Notes: a model not told the origin generated them from the sequence alone. A stretch of DNA of 64,000 nucleotides from Nocardia sp. CNY236 (GCF_000482385.1 NZ_AXVD01000007.1:1-64000), one strand, 5' to 3'; positions 7,969 to 16,314 are shown, numbered from the stretch's first letter. Program-made: numbers and translations.

Positions 7969-9222
7969 ATGGCCGGTATCGCGCCGATCGCACCCGCGGA
8001 CGCCCTCGTCCTCGACTACGTCCGGACGCCCCGCGGGCGTGGATCTGCCAAAGGGTCGTTGTCCGGCCACACCCCGATCGACCTCGTCATCCACCTGCAG
8101 CGCGACCTCGCGCGGCGCAATGCGCTGGATGTCGAACTGGTCGAGGATGTCGTCCTGGGGTGCGCCTCCCAGGTAGACGACCAAGGCGGCAATCTCGCCC
8201 GCACCGCGACGCTGCTGTCCGGATGGGGTGAGCGGGCTGCGGGCGCCACCGTCAATCGGTTCTGTGCCTCCGGCGCCGACGCCGTCGGGCAGACTGCCGC
8301 GCGCATACGCGCCGGCGATGTGGGTCTCGCCGTCGCGGGTGGGGTCGAGAGCGTTTCCCGCGTGCCGCTGTTCGCCGACCGAGGCCCACTGTGGTCCGAC
8401 CCCGCGACGGTCCGTGGCATCGGCTCCATCCATATGGGTGTCGCAGCCGACCTCAATGCCACCATCGAGGGGTTCACCCGCGCCGAACTCGACAGCTACG
8501 GCGTGGAAACACAGCGCAAGGCTGCTGATGCTCGAGCGCGCGGCGCTTTCGCCCGTTGCCTGGTTCCCGTGCCGGCGGACGCGCACACGCGCGGTTTGGA
8601 TCATGACGAACTCGTCCGCCCCGCGACCACCCTGGACGGACTGGCCGAGCTGAAACCGGCGTTCGCGGACCTCGGCGCAGGGGGGCAGGATGCGATCGCC
8701 CTCGACGCCAATCCGGTGGTCGACCGGATAGACCACCTACACACCGTGGGCACATCACCCGCCATGGCCGACGCCGCGGCATTGCTGCTGCTCGGTGACA
8801 GTGCGGCCGCCGACCGCACCGGCCTACGGCCCCGGGCCCGGATCGTCGCCGCGGCCAGCGCAGCCGTCAACCCGGTCATCATGCTCACCGCCGGTCAGAG
8901 CGCGATCGATATGGTCTTGGCCCGAGCCGGTCTCACCGCGGCGGATATCGATGTCTTCGAATTCGCCGAAGCCTTCTCTGCGATGTGTCTTCGGCTGCGG
9001 CGCGATCTCGATGCCGGGCCGGACCGGCTCAACCCGAACGGCGGCACGATGGCAATGGGACATGCCTTCGGCGCCACTGGCGCGATCCTCGTCGGCGGGT
9101 GTGTCGAAGCCTTGGAGGAACGCGAAGGCCGTTACGGTGTCGCAGCGGTGTCCGGTGCGGCCGGGGTGGGCGTCGCCCTGCTCATCGAGCGGCTGGACGA
9201 TTCCGGGGCTCGGATGCCGTGA
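7969..9222 (+). CDS. thiolase (acetyl-CoA C-acyltransferase, FadA-like) with a Ser in place of the second catalytic Cys
   Basis: This 417-residue protein keeps the nucleophile block VNRFCASGA (about C99), the EFAEAFS block and NPNGGTMAMGHAFGATGA (about H365). At the C-terminal loop where degradative thiolases have a Cys that acts as acid/base, this protein reads AAVSGAAGVG, placing Ser near 395. That should weaken normal thiolysis and may mean a changed reaction or a non-catalytic partner for the neighbouring thiolase. The ATG at 7969 follows AAGGAG at 7957-7962; an in-frame TTG at 7948 lacks this. The gene is divergent from the thiolase/dioxygenase operon and probably shares its control. Confidence 0.85.
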   Translation: MAGIAPIAPADALVLDYVRTPRGRGSAKGSLSGHTPIDLVIHLQRDLARRNALDVELVEDVVLGCASQVDDQGGNLARTATLLSGWGERAAGATVNRFCASGADAVGQTAARIRAGDVGLAVAGGVESVSRVPLFADRGPLWSDPATVRGIGSIHMGVAADLNATIEGFTRAELDSYGVETQRKAADARARGAFARCLVPVPADAHTRGLDHDELVRPATTLDGLAELKPAFADLGAGGQDAIALDANPVVDRIDHLHTVGTSPAMADAAALLLLGDSAAADRTGLRPRARIVAAASAAVNPVIMLTAGQSAIDMVLARAGLTAADIDVFEFAEAFSAMCLRLRRDLDAGPDRLNPNGGTMAMGHAFGATGAILVGGCVEALEEREGRYGVAAVSGAAGVGVALLIERLDDSGARMP

Positions 9223-9244
9223 TCGGTGGACCAGGGGTAGTCGG

Positions 9245-9436
9245 TCACTGGCACCACGTGGCCTGTGGGCGGCATATGGTGTAGCCCTTGCCGTCGAGGC
9301 GGATCATCTGCGAAGAGTTGTGCCTGTTGGCGGCGTCGCGTGCTGTTTCCTGGTCTTGGTCTCGGTGGTAGTCCCGGATGGCGTTGTCGTGCTGGTTGTT
9401 CATGTGTGGGTTGCGGTCCTGATGACGCAAACCCAT
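9245..9436 (-). CDS. possible small hypothetical protein
   Basis: An ORF of 63 codons (or 52 from the ATG at 9403) encodes a very polar protein rich in His, Asn, Gln, Asp and Arg, with RDYHRDQDQETARDAANRHN in the middle. It ends MIRLDGKGYTICRP. No ribosome site is obvious and no family is recognised. It is kept because the opposite strand has nothing better and the composition is unlike random high-GC frames. Confidence 0.3.
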   Translation of the reverse strand: MGLRHQDRNPHMNNQHDNAIRDYHRDQDQETARDAANRHNSSQMIRLDGKGYTICRPQATWCQ

Positions 9437-9588
9437 GGGGTCCGTATGGGGTCATAGCCACCAGTCCGCGCCTTGGCCCACCGGGGCGCGCTTCGGACAC
9501 CTTGCAGCGCAATCGGGTACACCACGACCGAATCCGTCACAGGGAAGACCGATCCGAGTGGCACGGCATCGCAAGACGATCACACAGA

Positions 9589-10332
9589 TCAGTTGGTGCG
9601 TGTGGCGTGCACGGCCCAACACGGAATATGCACGAGGTGGTTTTCGAGCAGCGGTCCGATGACGTGGAGTTGATCTCGCACCGGCGCCATCGTCGACGCC
9701 CATTCGTGCTCGCTCTGCTGGAACAGCCAGGTGAAGAACTCGGGAACCAAGCGGTCTTGATATGTGGTGGTCCCTATATAGTCGACACGCCAGCCCGATG
9801 CGGGAAGCACCCGCTCGAAACTCTCGGCCGACAGCCCCGGCAACTGCACACCGTTGACGTTGTGACGCCCGAATTCGAACAGATACAGCCGCGCTCCTGG
9901 TCTGGTCGCTCGATGCAAGGCTTGTGCGTAGACGATCTGGGTGTCTTCGTCGTCCATGAATGTGTGATAGCATCCGGCATCGACCACGGTGTCGAATCGA
10001 TTCTCGTACCCGTCGAGTCGGGTCACATCGCCCAGTTGGAAGTTCACTCTCACCTCGGCAATCCGCGCATTGTGTTCGGCTCGCTCGATCGCTGCTGGTG
10101 AAGCGTCGATTCCCGTGGCGGAGTAGCCTTTCGCTGCGTAGTAGATCGCATGGTGGCCTGGACCGGTCCCCGGGTCGAGCACCTCGCCGCGCACGGCGCC
10201 ATGGGCCACCAACTCCTGCACCACCGGTTGTGGACGACCGATATCCCATGGAATCAACGCCGGCAGCGCCTCGCGTGACCGCTCTTCGCCGTACACCTGT
10301 TCGAACGTCGGCTTTACAGTTTCGCTGGACAC
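9589..10332 (-). CDS. class I SAM-dependent methyltransferase
   Basis: This 247-residue protein has SAM motif I as VLDPGTGPGHHAIYYA (about 50-65), the following acidic strand end in GIDASPAAI, and motif II-like FDTVVDAG. It opens with VYGEERSREALPALIPWDIG, the entry typical of small tellurite/thiopurine-like methyltransferases (PWDIG or PWD near the start). The substrate is probably a small molecule. A low-GC intergenic stretch of about 140 bp separates it from the divergent Rho-like gene. It is monocistronic with a normal length. Confidence 0.85.
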   Translation of the reverse strand: MSSETVKPTFEQVYGEERSREALPALIPWDIGRPQPVVQELVAHGAVRGEVLDPGTGPGHHAIYYAAKGYSATGIDASPAAIERAEHNARIAEVRVNFQLGDVTRLDGYENRFDTVVDAGCYHTFMDDEDTQIVYAQALHRATRPGARLYLFEFGRHNVNGVQLPGLSAESFERVLPASGWRVDYIGTTTYQDRLVPEFFTWLFQQSEHEWASTMAPVRDQLHVIGPLLENHLVHIPCWAVHATRTN

Positions 10333-10471
10333 CCTGCACCTCGATTCTGGTGGCGATCCCGAAACAAAAACAGGAAATACTTCTCAATATCTATAAGCGA
10401 TATTTTGCCATTTTAGGACCACAGTCGAATTCCTTCCAGTTCTCGTCGGGTAGAGATACGCAAGATGTGGA

Positions 10472-11317
10472 GTGCGCGACGAACTGCCCCTTCGCGAAGA
10501 ATTCGTTTCCGCAGATATATTGCGCGAAAGCTGCTACCCAGCAACAGATTCGACGAACGATCGGCCACGCGCAGCTCCGAACTCAGGACAGTTGATCGTC
10601 ATCTCTACCGAAATATGTGCGCCGGAACTACATGAACCAGCGCAGAAGCTGGAGAACTGCGCATTCGTGCGCACTTCGGGGTACCCGCCAGGGCCGAACG
10701 ACCTACACCTGTCGATGAACCTGGTCCGCAAGAATGGGCTGCGCCGTGGTGACTCGGTCACCGGCGTTGCCCGAATCGTTCGCGACAGTGACAACAGCGA
10801 AGGCAAACATCGACAGAAGTTCAACCCTCTGGTCCGGCTGGACACGATCAATGGCGACAACGTCGAGTCCTTCCGAGCGCGACCGAATTTCAGCACGGCG
10901 CTGTACCCGCCGAAGCGGTTTCTCGGCGCAGCGCGCCACATCGAGGACGGCGGTTCGCTGACGATCATCGCGACGGCCTTGGTGGAGACCGGATCGACGG
11001 GCGACACGGTAATTTTCGAAGAGTTCAAGGGCACCAGCAACGCTGAGCTCAAACTCGACCGTCGAATCGCTGAACGGCGCGTGTTCCCGGCGGTCGACAT
11101 GTATCCGTCCAGTACCCGAAAAGACCAGCTGCTCATGTCGGTCGAGGAGTATTCGAACGTACACACGCTACGAAGTGTGCTCGCCGAACTCGATGCGCGT
11201 CAGGCGCTCGAACTGTTGATCAGCCGCCTCGAGAAGACTCGAGACAACGCCGAGTTCCTGCTGCAGGTGCACCGGACGGCGCCGAACGATCGCGACACGC
11301 CACCCTGGACCGGCTGA
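10472..11317 (+). CDS. Rho-like protein lacking the ATPase core
   Basis: This 281-residue protein is colinear with transcription terminator Rho but lacks its middle. Residues about 60-150 match the RNA-binding and linker part ([49 protein letters not shown]). The sequence then jumps to the last 130 residues of Rho ([57 protein letters not shown]). Walker A, Walker B and the Q-loop region, about 130-140 residues, are absent in frame. It cannot hydrolyse ATP, but retains RNA-binding and probably ring-interface surfaces, so it might modulate the full-length Rho encoded elsewhere. The reading frame is clean and a strong terminator follows, arguing against a recent pseudogene. The GTG start is uncertain. 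Confidence 0.8.
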   Translation: MRDELPLREEFVSADILRESCYPATDSTNDRPRAAPNSGQLIVISTEICAPELHEPAQKLENCAFVRTSGYPPGPNDLHLSMNLVRKNGLRRGDSVTGVARIVRDSDNSEGKHRQKFNPLVRLDTINGDNVESFRARPNFSTALYPPKRFLGAARHIEDGGSLTIIATALVETGSTGDTVIFEEFKGTSNAELKLDRRIAERRVFPAVDMYPSSTRKDQLLMSVEEYSNVHTLRSVLAELDARQALELLISRLEKTRDNAEFLLQVHRTAPNDRDTPPWTG

Positions 11318-11374
11318 ACGAGCAGATGGCCGACGGACGAGTAACGTGCCCGCCGCTGCGACCGACAGTTATCT

Positions 11375-11400
11375 CGTGGGGCCGACCGGTCGGCCCCACG
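11375..11400. terminator. strong hairpin after the Rho-like gene
   Basis: A perfect 26-bp palindrome, left arm CGTGGGGCCGACC and its complement, is followed by TTT. It lies 58 bp after the stop at 11317 and before the secreted-protein gene at 11467. It would form a GC-rich stem of up to 11 bp with a small loop, consistent with an intrinsic-type terminator with a weak U tract. Confidence 0.7.
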
Positions 11401-11466
11401 TTTCGCGGAATGATCGGCTGCCGCTGTAGTACACGGCAATCCTCCTACGTTCAGAAGGGTTCAACG

Positions 11467-11994
11467 ATGAATAGCACGCTCCGGTACTTGACGGCTGCCA
11501 CCTTCCTCACCGCGGGAATGGCCTTCGCCGCACCCGCCAACGCCAACCCGGACGGCCCTTGTCAGCTCGCGACGTCGAATGTGGGACCACGTACTTGCGT
11601 ACAGACCAGCATGTACACCTCCCCGACATTCACGATGGGTGATGGGGTGTGCCTGGGCATGCTCACCACCGGCTTGTCGGCCTTCGACGGCCCGCTCATG
11701 GATCCTTCTGTGGCTCCTGGCGCGACACACTCCATCGCCCTGCGTATCGGGCAGGGCTACTCACCCATCGGTGATTGGGGCCCGACGTTGCTCGCCTGCA
11801 ACATCACCGCCGTCGTCGACTGGCACAACCTCGATACCGGCCAGTCCGGGACCGTCTCGGGCTTCATCCCGGCGAGTCAACCCGCTTCCTCTCGAACCAA
11901 CCTGGTCGCCCATACCGGCCCCGGCCGCGTGCAGCTCACCATCGGCACCGACCGCCGCAACATCCCTGCTGTGGCAGAGGTTTTCGTACCCTGA
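11467..11994 (+). CDS. small secreted protein, paralogue of the one at 1269
   Basis: The 175-residue protein has a signal peptide (MNSTLRYLTAATFLTAGMAF, cleavage after ANA near residue 27). The ATG at 11467 is preceded by AGAAGGG, and the in-frame extension to 11326 lies across the terminator and is rejected. The mature part contains four cysteines in its first 100 residues and the block VVDWHNLDTGQSG, then GPGRVQLTIGTDRRN near the C terminus. The same motif order occurs in the protein at 1269-1739. The family is unknown; an exported beta-sandwich protein is likely. A terminator hairpin follows directly. Confidence 0.85.
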   Translation: MNSTLRYLTAATFLTAGMAFAAPANANPDGPCQLATSNVGPRTCVQTSMYTSPTFTMGDGVCLGMLTTGLSAFDGPLMDPSVAPGATHSIALRIGQGYSPIGDWGPTLLACNITAVVDWHNLDTGQSGTVSGFIPASQPASSRTNLVAHTGPGRVQLTIGTDRRNIPAVAEVFVP

Positions 11995-12003
11995 CCGACA
12001 CCC

Positions 12004-12043
12004 GACCGCACCGTGCCGACGAACTTCCCGGCACGGTGCGGTC
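12004..12043. terminator. terminator hairpin after the secreted-protein gene
   Basis: Fifteen perfectly paired bases, GACCGCACCGTGCCG and its complement, flank a ten-base loop and start ten bases after the stop codon. No U tract follows, as is usual in actinomycetes. It insulates the secreted-protein gene from the ArsR promoter 50 bp downstream. Confidence 0.75.
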
Positions 12044-12093
12044 GAGCCGGTAGAGGGTTCGACGACAACGACTCGGCGTCAGACGGCTCTCCA

Positions 12094-12131
12094 TTGACAG
12101 GCAAGTAGAAACTTGCCTATTATTGGGCTCG
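12094..12131 (+). promoter_or_regulatory. ArsR autoregulated promoter with operator in the spacer; leaderless start
   Basis: A perfect -35 TTGACA (12094-12099) and a -10 TATTAT (12118-12123) are 18 bp apart. Filling the spacer is the inverted repeat AGGCAAGT-AGAA-ACTTGCCT (12099-12118), the layout expected for a dimeric repressor blocking polymerase. The predicted transcription start coincides with the GTG at 12131, so the mRNA would be leaderless. This also rules out the in-frame TTG at 12113, which lies inside the promoter. Confidence 0.7.
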
Positions 12132-12421
12132 TGGACGCTGACCCCGACCTGTTCAAGGCCATTGGCGACGCGACACGACGCATCATCCTGGACGAGCTGA
12201 TCGACAACGACGGTCAGACGCTGTTCGAGATCTGCAGCCGACTGACCATGAAGCACGGCTTGGCTTCCTCGCGCCAAGCCATCTCGCAACACCTCGCCGT
12301 GCTCGAACAGGCTGGCCTGGTACATACCCGGCGTCAGGGCCGGTACAAGTTCCACTACATCGACACGATCCCGCTGCGCTCGATCATCGAGCGGTGGCCC
12401 ATCGACCGAGAGGTACCATAA
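12131..12421 (+). CDS. ArsR/SmtB-family repressor
   Basis: This 96-residue winged-helix protein opens DPDLFKAIGDATRRIILDEL, the ArsR family N-terminal helix pair. The recognition helix is SSRQAISQHLAVLEQAGLV and the wing is HTRRQGRYKFHYID. No metal-binding Cys motif is visible, so it likely senses something other than a metal, as do SdpR-like members. The start is the GTG at 12131 because the promoter overlaps any upstream start. It is translationally coupled to the VOC protein that follows two bases later, and should repress the pair through the inverted repeat at 12099-12118. Confidence 0.88.
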   Translation: MDADPDLFKAIGDATRRIILDELIDNDGQTLFEICSRLTMKHGLASSRQAISQHLAVLEQAGLVHTRRQGRYKFHYIDTIPLRSIIERWPIDREVP

Positions 12422-12423
12422 CC

Positions 12424-12813
12424 GTGATCCGTATCCGCGTCACAAGCGTATTCGTCGACGACCAAACCAAAGCACTCGACTTCTACACCGAGAAACTGGG
12501 ATTCATCAAGAAGACCGACGTGCCCGCCGGCGACGCGCGCTGGCTCACCGTGGTCTCCCCCGCCGCCTCGGATGGTGTCGAACTGCTGTTGGAGCCGGAC
12601 AGCCATCCGGCAGTGGGTCCGTTCAAGCAAGCACTGGTCGCCGACGGCATCCCGTTCGCCCAGTTCACTGTCGATGATGTGCACGCCGAGGTCGAGCGAT
12701 TGCAGGGGCTGGGTGTCGAGTTCACCCAAGGTGCGATCGACATGGGGCCAGTAGTCACTGCCGTCTTCGACGACACCTGCGGCAATCTGATCCAGATCGC
12801 CGCCATGAGGTAG
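12424..12813 (+). CDS. VOC-superfamily protein, partner of the ArsR repressor
   Basis: This 129-residue glyoxalase-fold protein has the N-terminal IRIRVTSVFVDDQTKALDFY strand-helix, the LGF motif, a central HPAVGPFKQAL segment and the C-terminal AVFDDTCGNLIQIA. It is the length of a single VOC domain. The GTG start at 12424 follows the ArsR stop by two bases, with GAGAGG ten bases upstream. ArsR-VOC pairs are common in actinomycetes, where the VOC protein probably handles or binds the small molecule sensed by the repressor. The ligand is unknown. Confidence 0.85.
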   Translation: MIRIRVTSVFVDDQTKALDFYTEKLGFIKKTDVPAGDARWLTVVSPAASDGVELLLEPDSHPAVGPFKQALVADGIPFAQFTVDDVHAEVERLQGLGVEFTQGAIDMGPVVTAVFDDTCGNLIQIAAMR

Positions 12814-13064
12814 TCGACCAACTCCGCAGACATCAGAAGTCGGTACCCGTTTCCACACCGCCTGTGGTCCAATCGACCGGTGATGATCTTCGCGCGCCGT
12901 TGGTGCTATCTGTCCTAGCGGCCGAAGACCCTGTGCGGCTGCCTCACCCGCGGCCTTGTCCTGTCTCGAGCGACGCTCGTTCCAGCCGTGCGAGGTGGCG
13001 TTGGAATAGAGGAAGGACAACCCGCCAATACCCGAGATCGACGAACAGTCGCCAGCCGAGAGCT

Positions 13065-13583
13065 TCGGACGAATTCTGGTCAGCTCTCGCTCGCTCGACG
13101 ACCGAGGTCGAGCGCGGCAACCGATTTGTGCGATCCCACCAGCACCTCTACAAGTGGACCTTCTTCGCCGATCCTGAACAGCACCGGCTCCAGCGCCGTC
13201 ACGCGGCCGAACGCTTCGCCGCCCATACTCGACACGACCTGAGCCGCTACGTTGCCGGACGGCTACCCCGGCTTCCCTTCCCCGACAATGATTTCGACCT
13301 GGTTCTCAGCTCGCACCTGCTGTTCAGCTATGCCCGGGATTTCGACTACGACTTTCACCGCCGCGCCTTGATCGAGCTGATGCGTGTCACCCATGGTGAG
13401 CTGCGTGTCTTCCCGCTCGTACCAATCGGTGCGGTCTCCCGCTACCCGCGTCTGGATGCGTTGCTCGCCGACCTACGCACGCACGCGATCGATGGCCGGA
13501 TCATCGATGTCGACTACGAGTTCCAAGTGGGCGGAAACGAAATGCTGGTCTGTCGTTCGATCACCGATCGGTCAGCACCATGA
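13065..13583 (+). pseudogene. truncated SAM methyltransferase, C-terminal part only
   Basis: The reading from about 13065 to the stop at 13583 matches the C-terminal two-thirds of a small class I methyltransferase family: VERGNRFVRSHQHLYKWTFF, then LPRLPFPDNDFDLVLSSHLL, ALIELMRV, RVFPL and VDYEFQVGGNEMLVCRS. The SAM-binding motif I that should sit about 15 residues upstream is missing. The frame before 13065 is Arg/Pro/Ser-rich and not family-like, and no ribosome site is present. The N-terminal third therefore appears lost or scrambled, leaving a non-functional remnant. The open frame extends upstream to 12864 by chance. Confidence 0.65.
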
Positions 13584-13791
13584 ACCGCGACCTCAACGGT
13601 CGGCCGCTGTCACCAAGTCCGATCGGCGACAGCGGCCGCCAACCGGAAAGGCATAGTTACCGAGGTATCCGACCTACACCGAAACCGAATTACGAAGCGA
13701 CACGAACGGACTTCATAGCTCGCATGAAAGGTCGATGAACTCCCACTCGAACAACTGGTACCCAGGCCGTTCCCATGCAATGGTCTAGACC

Positions 13792-14751
13792 ATGAGGTCA
13801 CCGCAAGGGAAGTTTCTGAGCCACCTCGCGATCGCACTGGCTACCGCGTTGCCGGTGGCTGCGAGCCTGGCGACCACCGCACCCGCGCATGCCGATGCCG
13901 CCGTGAACAAGGTGGTGGTCATCGGACTGGATGGGGTGATGTACAAGAAGGTTCAGGAAGCGGAAGCCCCGAACCTCCTGAAGCTCGCCGCTGAGGGCAC
14001 CCTCGGGCAAACGTCCATCGCCCCGCACATCACCATTTCCGGCCCGTCGTGGTCGACGGTGCTGACCGGGGTGTGGGACACCAAGCACGGCATCAAGAAC
14101 AACAACGTCACCACCGCGCCGTTCGCGAAGTATCCGACGGTGTTCACCCAGGTGGAAAAGGCCGATCCGGGCCTGCGGACCGTGTCGATCGTCACCTGGC
14201 CGACCATCGGCATCATCGCGGGCGCCGGTGACCCGCACGCCGATGTGAACGTCCGCAGCCCGCAGCAGCCCAACGACCCCACCGGTGCGAAGATCGACGC
14301 CGTCACCGCCGACTCGAGCGCGGCCGCCATCGCGAACGAAGGGCCCGACTTCCTGTTCACCCACCTCGACCAGGTCGACGGGGCAGGCCACAGCCACGGA
14401 GGCGCCTCGACGGAGTACCTCGCCGCCGTCCGTAGCGTCGACACTCAGGTCGGCAAGATCGTCGCCGCCGTCGACGCGCGCGCCAAGGCATACCCCAATG
14501 AGCGGTGGAACATCCTGGTCACCACCGACCACGGGCACCGGCCCCTCGGCGGCCATGGCGGCCAATCCGCCGACGAGACAGCCAACTTCCTGATCGCCCG
14601 CGGACCCGCGTTCAAAGCGGGCGTGACCAACTCCAGCAACTCCCTCGTCGATATCACCCCAACCGCACTGGACCTGCTCGGCGTACCGCCGAGCCCCGAT
14701 TTCGACGGCACGTCCGTCGTCAACGCCCCGAACCTTGGCTCGGCAGGCTGA
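13792..14751 (+). CDS. secreted alkaline-phosphatase-superfamily phosphodiesterase/pyrophosphatase
   Basis: This 319-residue protein has a signal peptide (APAHADA cleavage near residue 36) and the NPP/AP-superfamily metal sites: VVVIGLDGV (first Asp), the nucleophile block GPSWSTVLTG (Ser where NPPs have Thr), HLDQVDGAGHSHG (Asp and His), TTDHGH and the GGHGG loop. Two-zinc enzymes of this fold cleave nucleotide or phospholipid phosphodiesters outside the cell. Length is typical of compact bacterial members. It stands alone, starts at the ATG at 13792 and shows no operon partners. Confidence 0.88.
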   Translation: MRSPQGKFLSHLAIALATALPVAASLATTAPAHADAAVNKVVVIGLDGVMYKKVQEAEAPNLLKLAAEGTLGQTSIAPHITISGPSWSTVLTGVWDTKHGIKNNNVTTAPFAKYPTVFTQVEKADPGLRTVSIVTWPTIGIIAGAGDPHADVNVRSPQQPNDPTGAKIDAVTADSSAAAIANEGPDFLFTHLDQVDGAGHSHGGASTEYLAAVRSVDTQVGKIVAAVDARAKAYPNERWNILVTTDHGHRPLGGHGGQSADETANFLIARGPAFKAGVTNSSNSLVDITPTALDLLGVPPSPDFDGTSVVNAPNLGSAG

Positions 14752-15185
14752 TCCGATTGCGCCCGATCGACCTCTCGTGGCGACCGGGCGTGGGCCAGAT
14801 GGATCAGCGTGATCCCGGAGGTAGTGAGCCCGACCAGGATCCCGGCAACGACCAGGCCGTGAATGATCGTTGGCAGCAGTGTGTCGCGGGGGTTGGGTCC
14901 GTTGGTGAACAGCGGCTCGTTCGGGGTTGAGGAACATCGGTACAGAAATTGGCGCTAGCGGCGGCCGCGTACGAGCGGTTCGTCGGGGACCTGAGCCGCT
15001 CGGAGTTGGATGGCTTCTTCCTGTCCGGATGCGCCTTATGTCGGTGGCGCTGACCAAACCGCGGGTCCGTGACCGTAGTTGGGCCGTCACCCGCCGGATG
15101 GGGTGGCATGTACTGAAGCCCGGAGACCGGCTGACCCTGTACGGACTTGTTGGTTCGCCAAGCGCCGAGGTTGGACGGCGCTGGG
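14752..15185. other. intergenic stretch with possible gene relic on the minus strand
   Basis: No ORF with a start is convincing. A minus-strand frame from about 14950 down to 14760 reads TLLPTIIHGLVVAGILVGLT followed by a basic segment, which looks like one membrane helix. However, it follows a stop codon and has no start, so it is probably a remnant. The rest holds nothing I can support. Confidence 0.35.
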
Positions 15186-15479
15186 TTATTGGATCTCGGT
15201 GAGCTTCCGCAGACTGTACGGTTCGACCAGGAGGTCCTCCAACGCCGCTAAAGCAACTTTCAGATGCGGCATCTCGAAGTGCATGGCCAAGGCCTCGACG
15301 CCAACCCAGTCCCCCATCAACGCAATTCGGGTCGGGTCGTCGTGATGCTGATAGAGTTCGGTGGCGATACAGCCCTCTTCGAGGCGAGTGGACTCGAGAA
15401 GCGTCAACAGCACCTCTTTCACCTCCTTTTCCCGACCTGGCTTTGCGACGAAACGGACATTGGTCACCAATGTTGACAT
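15186..15479 (-). CDS. antibiotic-biosynthesis-monooxygenase (ABM/YgiN-like) domain protein
   Basis: The 97-residue protein fits the small dimeric ABM ferredoxin-like fold: TLVTNVRFVAKPGREKEVKE, then LLESTRLEEGCIATELYQHH, and the closing MPHLKVALAALEDLL. Members act on quinones or aromatic polyketides without cofactor, or are haem-degrading or signalling relatives. The Glu/His pattern does not decide among these. ATG start at 15479. It is a single gene with no partner in the same direction. A role in quinol oxidation is an inference from the family only. Confidence 0.85.
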   Translation of the reverse strand: MSTLVTNVRFVAKPGREKEVKEVLLTLLESTRLEEGCIATELYQHHDDPTRIALMGDWVGVEALAMHFEMPHLKVALAALEDLLVEPYSLRKLTEIQ

Positions 15480-15770
15480 GAGCGTCCTTTGCTACGTGCA
15501 GTTGACACAGAGATTCGGAATCGAGGACTTCTTCGTCCTGACCGACACCGTGTTCCAGCGTGTGAATGCAACTGACTGATAACGAAATACGTCCCCTTGA
15601 AGCGATCTTGTATAGTCTCGCACTGTCCGGATCCTACGACGCGCCCATCCACCTGGGTTCTGCCACCCGCTCACCGTCGCTACCCCCGGCGACTGCGGTG
15701 AACATCCAGGGTCAACAGATTCGTTGACAACAGCAATCCGGTTCTGTTCTTCTATCGTCCGCACCCACCA

Positions 15771-15962
15771 TCAGGGTGGCACGCTGGGATCCAGCTCGGC
15801 GGTTTCTCCGGCGTCGAACTCGTCGATTTTGTTCTGGCGCACGGTGGTCGCCCAGCTCACCTGGCCCGGGCTGCCGGTCGGCTCCGACCAGCCCGCTGCA
15901 CGGGCCTTGGCGGCGTTGTGTGCGTTGATGGCGTCGTACTCACCCATCGAACAATGGTGCAC
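15771..15962 (-). CDS. small hypothetical protein
   Basis: An ORF of 63 codons, or 58 from the internal ATG of MGEYDAINAHNAAKARAAGW. The continuation includes QVSWATTVRQNKIDEFDAGE, which has the look of a real acidic helical protein, and third positions are G/C-rich. No family is recognised and it may be the tail of a larger lost gene. It lies between the ABM protein and another small minus-strand ORF. Confidence 0.4.
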   Translation of the reverse strand: MHHCSMGEYDAINAHNAAKARAAGWSEPTGSPGQVSWATTVRQNKIDEFDAGETAELDPSVPP

Positions 15963-16074
15963 CCACCCACCAACAGAAGCCGGTCATCTGCTCTGGCACA
16001 AGCATTCTCGACCTTCCCATGGTGCTGATGAGGTCGAACCCATCCTGACGAACCGCCGCAGTCATGCATAGCGC

Positions 16075-16314
16075 TTATTGCCCACCGCTGAGTTGCTCGC
16101 GTAGCTGCTGCCTGGCCTGCTCGAGCAGTGCCCGGACATGGCCGTAGGCGGCCGGATAGTCGGCAGCGCTTGGTTCGGGCTGCCGAACAGGGCTCGTCCG
16201 TGGTTCGGGCACACCTCGGTACGCAGCCTGACCACGTACGCGAAGGTGTCGGCCGAAGCCCTCGGCCGGTGCCAGGCCCAGACCGACCCCGCCACACGGC
16301 GCCGCCGCTGACAC
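16075..16314 (-). CDS. possible small hypothetical protein or gene remnant
   Basis: The last 35 residues (AADYPAAYGHVRALLEQARQ onward) form a convincing amphipathic helix. The first 40 residues are less protein-like, and a neighbouring frame (16062-16295) reads AWHRPRASADTFAYVVRLRT. This suggests a frameshifted relic in which the two frames once formed one gene. No ribosome site or family. Confidence 0.3.
   Translation of the reverse strand: MSAAAPCGGVGLGLAPAEGFGRHLRVRGQAAYRGVPEPRTSPVRQPEPSAADYPAAYGHVRALLEQARQQLREQLSGGQ

Noticed and set aside
14760..14950. Membrane-helix-like minus-strand reading
   Set aside because: It follows a stop codon, has no start, and is too short to name; treated as a possible relic only.
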